In this document: piece after piece, positions 56,011 through 64,000 of the stretch
Layout of the letters: every line of letters starts with the position of its first letter
Numbering within the stretch: the first letter of the stretch is position 1
NCBI RefSeq assembly: GCF_017591425.1
Contig: NW_024467119.1
Span: 27,687,001 to 27,751,000, forward strand
Length of the DNA: 64,000 bases
DNA from: Ochotona curzoniae
Lineage: Eukaryota; Chordata; Mammalia; Lagomorpha; Ochotonidae
Direction of reading: 5' to 3'
Notes under the pieces: generated by a model
What the model was told of the DNA's origin: nothing
What the model saw: only the letters and a program-made list of their open reading frames with translations
Database searches by the model: none
Translations under genes and position numbers: made by a program

Positions 56011-56064
56011 CCAAGAAGCTTTCTTTTTAAAACTTGTGTCTTAAATTTTACAACATACTGCTTT

Positions 56065-56345
56065 CACTTTTAAGTTCTAAGAGTCATTCATAGAGCTTCA
56101 TGTAGTTAGTCATATTTACTTCTGTGTTAACTTTCAATTATGTGAATATATCAGGAATTTAGGTATGCCCCATCACTGGACTGCTACTACTCTCAGATTT
56201 TTGTAGTTCCACCTGGGAGTGGACTTCCTAGTCCACTTCGTGTGCACGTGCTCAATCTCATTAGATAGTATCACTTTGTAAGTACCTGCTTGTCCACATC
56301 TTCGCCAGTTTCATTTCGTCACATTCAATATTTGATTAAAAAGTG
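56065..56345 (-). mobile_element. LINE-1 relic
   Basis: Antisense L1 ORF2 C-terminal region: ccacctgggagtggacttcc, gcttgtccacatcttcgcca. It is interrupted by an MLT1-like LTR. Confidence 0.5.
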
Positions 56346-56790
56346 CTGTTTCCTATATTGCTGCTGTGAGGTTCCAATTCCAAAAACTGGTCTGAAAGAT
56401 TTAAAATCAGAGTGTCTGCAGAGCTGGCTCCTCCCCAGCATCTTCAGGTAAGACTCTGTCCCTTGCATATTTCATTGTCTTGAAGCCGCCACGTTTCCTG
56501 GCTACAGGCCACACCACTCTCACTGCAGCTTTCAGTCGCAACCCACACCCTCATTGTCACTGTCACTCTCTTCTGTCTTCCTTTTTGTAATTGCGTTAGT
56601 TTTACTCAGGTGATATCAGATAATGTAGAAAAATCTCAAGGACCTTACCGTAGTCACGTTTGCAGGGTCTTTTATCCATGAAAAGCAGTGTGTTCACATG
56701 TTGTAGGGATTAGGATGTAGACAGGCTTGTGGAAGCAGGGAGAGTTATTCTAACATGAATACTAAGTTACTGCTGTAATACTTTGTATTT
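56346..56790 (-). mobile_element. MLT1-like (MaLR) LTR relic in L1
   Basis: ttgctgctgtgaggttccaa, aaaatcagagtgtctgcaga, gggattaggatgtagacagg trace the reversed LTR. Its insertion splits the L1. Confidence 0.55.
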
Positions 56791-56814
56791 CTCACATTAC
56801 TAACCAGGTAGTAC

Positions 56815-57045
56815 AACCTTTCAGGTATTTGTGGTCATTCATGTTTCCTTTCCATTGAAATACCTGTTTGTCTTTAGACTGTTTTTCTATTGAGTGTTGT
56901 TTATCATTGATTTGAACATACTCTTTGCATATTTTGGATCTTATGATTTTTTGTTGTTGTTGTTGCTCATTATATTAAGAGAACTGAAAAGAACTGAAAA
57001 GTACTTCTTTTCACGTTGGTGGCTTGTGTTTCCTTTTTTCCCAAT
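56815..57045 (-). mobile_element. LINE-1 relic, continuation
   Basis: tgtttgtctttagactgttt, tctattgagtgttgtttatc, ctctttgcatattttggatc match reversed ORF2 further upstream. 'aagagaactgaaaagaactg' at 56978-56998 is a short duplicate. Confidence 0.5.
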
Positions 57046-57124
57046 GGATTTTACATATGTATTTTAGGCACAACATAATGTATGGCTGGTATGATAGACC
57101 CTGTACTATCTATTAAACTTGTTT

Positions 57125-57427
57125 GGCTTTATTTTTAAAATATTTACTTACTTATCTAAAAGAGAGAGAGATGTTCCATCTGTTGCTTTATTACCCACAT
57201 GTTTGCAACAGCCAGGTTTGGTTCAGGCAAAACTAGGAGCCAGGAGCTTCTTCCAAGTCTCCCACATGGAGGGCAGGGTCCCAGGCGCTTGCTTCATCTC
57301 AGCTGCTTTTGCCCAAGCCATTAGCTTGGAGCTGAATTGGAAGTGAAGTAGTCAGGACTTGAAACTGACACTCATATGGTATACTCTGCAGGCGGCAGCA
57401 TTACGCACTGTGCCACAGTGCTGACCT
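57125..57427 (-). mobile_element. C-SINE
   Basis: Minus copy: tatttacttacttatctaaa, agctgcttttgcccaagcca, 5' end ctgtgccacagtgctgacc. Confidence 0.82.
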
Positions 57428-57494
57428 TTGGATTTATTTTTTAATTAATTGACATTCTGTGCACCTGGTCCATGTCTCATTGCCTACCCAGAAG

Positions 57495-57580
57495 CATCCA
57501 CAGGAAGCTAGCTCAGAAGTGGAACATCTGGGACTCAAACCGGTGTTCATATGAGATGTCACCTGGTGTCACAGTTGGGA
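57495..57580 (-). mobile_element. C-SINE fragment
   Basis: aagtggaacatctgggactc and ggtgttcatatgagatgtca are the B-box side of a minus copy. Little else survives. Confidence 0.45.
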
Positions 57581-57740
57581 AACACTGGTAGCTTCTCTGT
57601 CTTGCTTGCATTTATACCACTCACATCTAAAAGATCACTGTTACATTCGGGTTAACATCTATACTGTCTGTGAGCGTTGTGTGTTTGTTCTACTTGTTCT
57701 TTTGTTTTTCACTGTCCCTTTTTTGCCTTCATATATATGT

Positions 57741-58066
57741 ATTTTTTAAGATTTTTTTTTTAATTGGAAAGGCAACTATACAGAGAGGAGACACACAGAG
57801 AAATATCTTCTGTCCACTGGTTCACTTTGCCGAGTGGCCACAACAGCCAAAGGTGAGCCAATCCAGAGCCAGGAGCCCGGAGCCTCTTCCAGGTCTCCCA
57901 CATGGGTGCAGGATTCCAAGGCTTTGGGCCCTCCTCAGCTGCTTTCCCAGGCTACAAGCAGAGGGTGGATGGGAAGTGGAGCTGCCGGGATTAGAACTGG
58001 CGCCCATATGGGATCCTGGTACATGCAAGGAAAGGACTTAAGCCACTAAGCTACTACACTAGGCTC
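57741..58066 (-). mobile_element. C-SINE, well preserved
   Basis: Minus copy of the younger type: actatacagagaggagacac, gattagaactggcgcccata, 5' end ctactacactaggctc. Confidence 0.88.
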
Positions 58067-60535
58067 TGCCTTCTCATATTTTATCCAACAATGTTTTATA
58101 TTCTTCATTTTAAATCTTTCATTAGCATATCAAGTAAACACTAAACAAAATATTTAGTAGTTGCTCCAACTTCTAGCATATTTTGTACCTGTTTCTGTGT
58201 GACTTCAGCTAACACTGTGTCACTGGGGTTGGTGCTCCTGTCTTAAGACAGTGTTCCTGGTTCCTCTCTCCTATCCCTGATGGCTAATGCTTCTCACTTA
58301 TTCAGAACCTACAGTCACTCAGTGCATTCTTACTGTTTCCATATCAAACACTCAGTTATTTTTTGGATCAATTATGAATAATAAAAGATTTACTATAACT
58401 TCGTTGTTCCTTCTCCAATGTCCCTTTATTCCTGTAAGTACAATTTTCGGACCTTTTTCAGCGTTTCTCTTTCCGAAGAGCTTTTAGCTTTCCCTGCCCA
58501 GGGGATCCCTTCACAATCAGTTCTCTCACATTTGAGTGATCTGAGGAAATACTCATTCTTTTGTCATTCTCATGGGAGGCTTCCACAGGAAGTAGAACTC
58601 CAACAAGTTTCCTGGGTGGGGATTTGGCAGTTTAACCCTTCAAACCCTTCACTCCTTCTCACTTGACTTGCACATTTTCAATGCAAAATCCGCTGGGATT
58701 TTCATCTGTGTTTTTTCCCCCCTAGCTCTGCTGAGATTCTTCCAGAATTTTTCACCTTCACTTTGGTTCTGTGCAGTTTTAATATAATACACCTACACAT
58801 GTTCTCTGTTTGTCTTGCTTGATTTTCTGTATTTTGGTGATTTGTTGTTACCAATTTTGCAAATAATTTTGTTGCTTTTACTTCAAATATGCTGCCGCTC
58901 CCATTCCTCCTTTCTCTTGTGTTTCAGTCTGTTTCAGAGACTCTCCCCAGCCTCTTCCATTCTCCTGTGGCGCCTGTGAAAACATTCTTCCTGCCTACAA
59001 CTCAGATTTCTGTTACAGTGCACTTTGTTTTGGGTCCATGTAGGAGCACTTTTCTTGTAGTGTTGAAGTCCAGAATGGAAACAGACCTCTTCTATGGTAC
59101 TAGGTTTACTGTCTGTTTTAATGGACCTGTGGTCCTGGGCTGTCCGCTGGTCCTGGGTTTTGCTCCTTCCACCCCAGTCTTCTGTATCTCAAGTGAGAGG
59201 GAAGGCCATAGATGCAGAAATGGAAGAAATGTCTTTCAGCCCCATTCTGGTGACATCTTTGGCCTGGGGAGAGTAGCCTTTTCTTTTGGCATTATTTTCC
59301 CCATGCCCCCTCCATCACAGCCCACAGGGAATATCCCAGGAAAAGTCCACTCACTGGTGGGGTGTGAGTCCTGCAACTGTGGTCCCAGGAGTCTCTTCTG
59401 CTGCTCATCCTCTGATTCATGTCCAGCAGTTCTTTACAGTCATTGCTAAGGTGATGTTTCTGTAATCAGGCAGGCCATCCATCCCCCGCGTTCTTCTCTA
59501 GCATGCTCACCAATGGAAAAACAAGAGCAGCAGTCTGAGCTGTAGGCAGAATGGAGAAAGGAATCTATTGGAGCTGATTCTCCCAGGAGCAAGGTGTTCT
59601 TGTATCAGAAACCAAGAACCCAGAGGAGCGTCTTGTGGTTACAGGTTCCACAGGGCTTGTTTCTGGGAGATACTCATAACCATTGTATTTCTTGGATTCC
59701 CTTGGGAATTGTTAAATTATTTAAAATGAACCAGATAGGAAATGGTCAGCTCGGACTCACATATAGCTTACTAAGTAGGACACAAAGATTAGTTCCTCCT
59801 CGCTAAGGTATTGAAGATTTCTCTGCACACCCCTCCTAAAACTGTTCTGCGCCTCAACTGTTGACATATGCCTTGTTAGAGTTATAAGCCAGTTTGGACT
59901 ATGCTAAAATTTGCCAAGTTCAGTAAAAATTATACTTCAACACTGTAAACCGCTAAATACTAAAATGAAAATAGACATGAGACAGCTGAATAGTACCCTA
60001 TAACCATTTTAAGGTGTACAGCAGCCGGTTCTGTGTATAAACTAAAATTGAAATGTCAATGAAGTAGTCACAAGATGTGGTTAAGAACTTGCATTTTCCA
60101 ACATATGGGTCATTCAATACCATGCCAGTTAACTCCATAATGTTGTAAATTGTTGTTGATGAAAAAAATTATTTAAAATGGTCAGGTGCACATCCCCACT
60201 TACGATATCATGCTGGCTGCATGTTTAGTTGGCAGTGGAGATTGAACGGCACAGTGAGGCCATTTTTGACCTTCTGTGTCAGAAAGGTGAAGTTAAGGGC
60301 TAGATTGCTGCTTAAGTGCAGAATCCACCACCCAGCCTGGGATTTCCTGTCAAGGGAGTTCACCATGGGAATTTGTCTTCAACCAGTGAGTTGTGACTCA
60401 GATTCCTAGGACAGCAATAATGACTTTACGGTTTTACATTTTAGTGCTTATATGACTTTTCTTTTTTAGCATTAGTGCATTTTGTTCTAAATTTTGACAA
60501 TTAAGTGTTATCCTATGATTTGATCTACTATATAT
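58067..60535. other. unique or very old L1-like DNA; no gene
   Basis: 58700-58960 (ttctgtattttggtgatttg and flanks) has the style of an antisense old L1, but I cannot fix it. The 186-codon plus frame at 58889-59449 is the longest in the window. It begins with a hydrophobic run but reads through Cys/Ser/Pro-rich sequence without domain or splice support, so I do not call it a gene. 59450-60535 holds nothing recognised. Confidence 0.35.
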
Positions 60536-60539
60536 TTTC

Positions 60540-60925
60540 TATTAATCTGTGAAAGGACTTAAGTAGTTTCAGATTTTTCACTATTATAGACAATTATAGA
60601 GCAAGCCACCTTATTGGAGGTTTCTGGGATCTGGGAATTTCTCTAGGATAGCTTTTTGGAGGAAGTGTTGCTGAATTAAAGAGCAGGTGTTTTGACACCA
60701 TCTGATTGTCCAAAGAAAACCTATTGACTTATTTTAATCAAAAATGTGTATGCCTGTCCATCTTTCCTATTCTTATTAACTATGCAGTTTATGAATCCTA
60801 TTAGCTTTTCTCAAGTTGATGAACAAAGATATTTTATTTTTATTTGTATCTCTGAATATTAGTGATTTTCAGTACCTCCTCATTTGTGTTGTAGGAGCTT
60901 TGCTGAGTCAGTTTTCCATGTTTAT
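60540..60925 (-). mobile_element. LINE-1 relic
   Basis: Antisense L1: atttctctaggatagctttt, gttgctgaattaaagagcag, tatctctgaatattagtgat. It appears to resume after the SINE pair, at 61540. Confidence 0.5.
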
Positions 60926-61175
60926 GTTACTGTGTGCTTGTTGGTTTAGCCCTTCAGTGGCCTGTGTTGTTAAGCCGCACACTGTGACTCTGGCATTCCA
61001 AGTTGGAGAGCTACTTGAAGTCCAAGCTGATTTGCTTCCTATTCAGCTTCCTGATTAAATTTCTGGGAAGGCAGTGCATGAGTGCCTGGGCTCTTGCTGT
61101 CCATCTGGGAGACTCAGATGGAGTGCTTGGATCCTGATTTTGGCCTGGCGCAGACTCAGGTGTTGTGGTCATTTA
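60926..61175 (+). mobile_element. C-SINE, 3' truncated
   Basis: Diverged plus copy (ctggcattccaagttggaga, ggtgttgtggtcatttagaa) whose 3' end is replaced by a younger copy. Confidence 0.65.
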
Positions 61176-61184
61176 GAAGTAAAT

Positions 61185-61526
61185 GCGGGCCTGGCGCAGT
61201 GGCCTGGCAGCTAAAGTCCTCGCCTTGCATGCACCGGGACCCCTATGGGTGCCGCTTCTAATCCCTGCAGCCCCACTTCCCATACAGCTCCCTGCTTGTG
61301 GCAGCTGGGGAAGCAGTCAACAATGGCGCAAAGCCTTGGGACCCTGCACCCATCTGGGAGACCTGGAGGAAATTCCTGGCTCCTGGCTTTAGATTGGCGC
61401 AGCACCTGCCGTTTTGGTCACTTGGAGAGTGAGCCAGTGGATGGAAAATCTTCCTTTCTCTCTTCCTCTTTGTATATCTGACTTTGCATTAAAAATAAAA
61501 TAAATCTTTTTTTTTTTTAAGAAAAG
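61185..61526 (+). mobile_element. young C-SINE inserted in older C-SINE
   Basis: Plus copy: gggcctggcgcagtggcctg, ccttgcatgcaccgggaccc, ttgcattaaaaataaaataa and a T-run then A-run tail. GAAGTAAAT flanks it (61176-61184, 61527-61535). Confidence 0.9.
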
Positions 61527-61539
61527 GAAGTAAATTCTA

Positions 61540-61850
61540 ATCTTTTAAAAATAAGTTCATGAATATGTTAATTCTTGGTGCTTTGTTAGAAAAATGCAGA
61601 TATGTTGTGCCAATTTATTGTGTTAAATTTGAGATGTTTATACCAAAAACCTATCTTCTTTTTTTTTGTCATAAATGCTTTGCCTTTTTTTTAACTTGCC
61701 ATAAATGCTCTGTTTTTTTTTTCCTATTTGCAGTTATTTTTGTTTATGTTGTGATGTTTAATTCACTTGAGCTTATCAACTTTTCTATGGTGTGTAAAAA
61801 AATCCTAAAATTTCATGTCATGACCATTTTGTAGAAGGGTAGAATGTTCT
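61540..61850 (-). mobile_element. possible LINE-1 relic, continuation
   Basis: AT-rich; gtcataaatgctttgccttt and gatatgttgtgccaatttat fit reversed ORF2, loosely. T-runs inside. Confidence 0.35.
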
Positions 61851-61879
61851 TTACAGTACCCGATAGCCCAAAGTTAGAA

Positions 61880-62400
61880 ATAGTGTTGTTGTGTTAGCAG
61901 CGATGGATGGAACAGAGGTTCTCATGTTCCTGTAAGAGAAGAATTCCAGGCCCAATACAGAGCCGGGCAGTAAGCCTGCTAGCAAAGTTTAGTGAAGAGA
62001 ATGTAGCTGGAAGGCCAGGTGGGCATCTCTGCAAAGACCCAAAGGATCCGTTTCTCCTCCATATTGCTGGGAGGAGGATGTTTCTTAGGTAAGGAATTTG
62101 TGAAATTCCTCCTGGGAAATTCCTCCTATTTATCAAATAGTCCCCCTGGTAAAGGGCAGGGAAGACTTCCTTAGATGTCCCTGAGGGAAGGCTGGAACCC
62201 ACCTTTACAAGGTTATCTGGCTTGAGCCAAGACCTTTGAAAAGCGGCTGATGGTTTTCTCCCAAGCTCTCTTTCCTCTTTCAGTCACTGGAAAGTCCAGT
62301 GTTTGTTTTCCCGGTCCCTGACACAGGCAAAGGTTACTGTTTAGCTTCCTTCCTAGTGGTTGCATTGAGGAATGAGTAACCTAACAGTTAGGAAGGTACA
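61880..62400. mobile_element. possible LTR, family unknown
   Basis: A GC-richer block. ccaggcccaatacagagccg, gcaaagtttagtgaagagaa and gagggaaggctggaacccac give it the look of a solo LTR. Near its ends are tgttgttgtgttagca (left) and cctaacagttagg (right). I could not fix TG...CA ends or a target-site duplication. The 102-codon minus frame (61894-62202) lies in it. Confidence 0.25.
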
Positions 62401-63070
62401 CTGACCTGGAGAAGAGGGTACTGAGGACGCTGAGGAGTAAGTGTGTGGTCCGAGTTCTAATATGGTATAAAAGACTCAGTAGAAGTTGAAGAGTGAGAAA
62501 TTCCAGTGACGAACACGGATTTAGTCATTGAAGAAGCTAGATGGATTAAACAAGTGTGAGAGAATTCAGAATTGTCCATGGCGCCTGTCCATTCTGCTCT
62601 ATGGCCCTGTAAGCCCTAGGTCAGCTGAGCGAATCTTTCCTAAGGCTGCTGTCCCCCTGCACTTTGCACTGAGGATTTGGGCAAGTGATTGCAGAGATGA
62701 ATGATCTGAACTAAAAGCAGAAATATATAGAATGCAAAACTTTCAAAAATTGCAGAAGCATTGTACTTCAAAACTCTTTTTGACAGGCTTTCAGACATTT
62801 TGAATACAGTATGAGTAAGGAGTCAACTTCAAAGAATGCTAAGGCTCCAAGGTAACCCTATAAAAATTTATTCCACATTACATTGCACTATGCTATGCTA
62901 ATCAGAGTAAGCTGCTGCTTCAGGGCTCCTATTAGTGGTTGCAGTCCTCCTCGCAAAGCAACAGTGGGAGGTTCCAGTGGGAGAGGTGTAAGTAGTGGAG
63001 GAAAATGTCCAGAGTAGCCATTTGTTCATCCATCTTAATGAAGTGGCCTTGACTGCAGGTGAGTGGCTTG
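62401..63070. other. unique DNA
   Basis: No gene or named repeat seen. Confidence 0.35.
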
Positions 63071-63074
63071 AACT

Positions 63075-63202
63075 GTGGGCTTTTTCCACTTAATTCTGTT
63101 GTGGCTACTTGGGTAGTTTTCGGTGGATAGAAGATCTTTCTCTGTCTCTCCTTCTCTCTGTAAATCTGCCTTTCCAATAAAAATAATTCTTTTAAAAATT
63201 GT
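63075..63202 (+). mobile_element. C-SINE, 3' end only
   Basis: gttgtggctacttgggtagt, tctctgtctctccttctctc, gcctttccaataaaaataat: the last third of a plus copy. Confidence 0.75.
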
Positions 63203-63880
63203 ATTATAAGGCTGTAATACTCCTAACAATGTGTTGATCACATAAAAGACAGGCATATAGACCAGTGAAGAGGAAATTTCTAGAAATAACTCCATGCATT
63301 TACATTAGCTAATGTTCAACTGGAGTAACAAGAACTTACTCTAAGGGATATCCTGGGTCTAATAAAGTTCATTCAGCACAGAGTATGAATGAGCTGGGCC
63401 AGGGAAACGCTAGTCCATCAACTTCCAGTGAGTCTTGAGAAGTGTTCTAGAATGGTCAAATGAGTCAAAATTTATGTATTACGTTGTAAGGCTACATTGA
63501 TTGGCTTGCGTAAGTGAGCTTTAAGTAAGCAGGGGTATTCATTTCCCACCAACCGTGAATATGATTGGCTGCAAGGACCTTCAGGTAGGGTATTATCTCT
63601 GAAAAGAGGACACTGAAAAGTAGGACTACTGATGAAATTTAAGGAGAGCATTTCTCGAAATAGATAAGGCATAGACAGATACAGAGCACATGATTACCAA
63701 AGATTGCTGTAGATGGCTAAGACAGAGCAGGCCCTTTGTAACCAATCACCCAAGACAAAATTCAATACAATTAATTGAGCTTCCATGTTATTTTAAGACA
63801 AATCTTAATAGATATTTTTCTTGAAAGGTTTGCATGGTTTTTTAGGGCTGAATTGTTCTAATTGTCATATAAGTAGTATT
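63203..63880. other. unique DNA
   Basis: Nothing recognised. Confidence 0.35.
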
Positions 63881-63881
63881 G

Positions 63882-63962
63882 AGGGGCTGGCGAGATGGCA
63901 TAGTGGGTAAGCTGCTGCTTCCAGGGCCAGCATCACATATGGGCACTGGTTTGAGTCCCAGT
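63882..63962 (+). mobile_element. C-SINE, 5' fragment
   Basis: gaggggctggcgagatggca, catcacatatgggcactggt, ttgagtcccag: the tRNA-like head only. The body is missing before a TTA microsatellite at the window end. Confidence 0.75.
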
Positions 63963-63984
63963 GCATTACTATCTTTCCTTCTTT

Positions 63985-64000
63985 TTATTATTATTATTAA
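63985..64000. repeat. (TTA)n at window end
   Basis: Short ttattatta tract cut by the window edge. Confidence 0.8.

Noticed and set aside
58889..59449. 186-codon plus-strand frame, longest in the window
   Set aside because: No domain, no splice or retrocopy context, composition follows surrounding DNA, and an overlapping second frame exists. Length alone is within chance for 64 kb.
1..64000. CRISPR arrays, operons, bacterial genes, phage, integrated plasmid
   Set aside because: The repeats are vertebrate SINE/LINE/LTR types; no regularly spaced short repeats or prokaryotic coding density.
1..64000. tRNA genes
   Set aside because: All A/B-box pairs I found are inside SINEs; none folds into an intact tRNA with acceptor stem by inspection.

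Overview
This is a stretch of nuclear DNA from a placental mammal, and specifically a lagomorph. About 48 copies or fragments of a tRNA-derived SINE cover roughly a fifth of the window. They carry RNA polymerase III A- and B-box-like motifs, a polypyrimidine (CT-rich) 3' region and an AATAAA-rich tail, which is the design of the lagomorph C-SINE family. The best-preserved copies (28180-28517, 47239-47566, 61185-61526) begin GGGCCCGGC and read GGTTCTAATCC at the B box. I associate this version with pika (Ochotona) more than with rabbit, but that is recall and not a comparison. The rest of the repeats are the usual old mammalian set: antisense LINE-1 relics, one long LINE-2, MIR fragments, MLT1/MaLR-like LTR relics and microsatellites.

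I find no intact protein-coding gene, no multi-exon gene model and no CpG island. Nearly all open frames in the window are chance frames, many of them inside repeats. The most protein-like frame is on the minus strand at 23167-23700, about 170 codons of charged, coiled-coil-like sequence. I do not recognise it. The window is best read as intergenic or intronic DNA.

Layout. 0-9.6 kb: unique AT-rich DNA with scattered SINEs, two MLT1-like relics and MIRs. 9.68-12.65 kb: one GC-rich insertion of about 3 kb on the minus strand, flanked by a near-perfect 15-bp direct repeat, with an oligo-A-type tail and a degenerate internal tandem repeat. It lacks coding capacity and looks like a retroposed composite, perhaps an L1 5'UTR joined to a 3'UTR. 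12.7-15.4 kb: quiet unique DNA. 15.4-24.7 kb: SINEs and two antisense L1 relics interrupted by SINEs, then the unidentified frame at 23.2-23.7 kb. 25.1-26.0 kb: a LINE-2 body. 26-36 kb: MLT1, MIR, SINE and L1 relics, with a SINE-free interval at 30.5-35.95 kb. 37.87-38.09 kb: an exact 110-bp tandem duplication. 38-43 kb: SINE-dense. 43-47 kb: SINE-free apart from MIR relics. 47-53 kb: SINE-dense, including a SINE nested in a SINE and a 3'-truncated U2 snRNA retropseudogene at 48.2 kb. 53-64 kb: unique DNA, antisense L1 relics, SINEs and one possible LTR.

No set of genes works together here. What the window records is layers of LINE-driven retroposition: SINE, snRNA pseudogene, and the 3-kb composite. 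Family names are from pattern recognition without a database search. Repeat boundaries are good to about 5-20 bases unless a target-site duplication is given.
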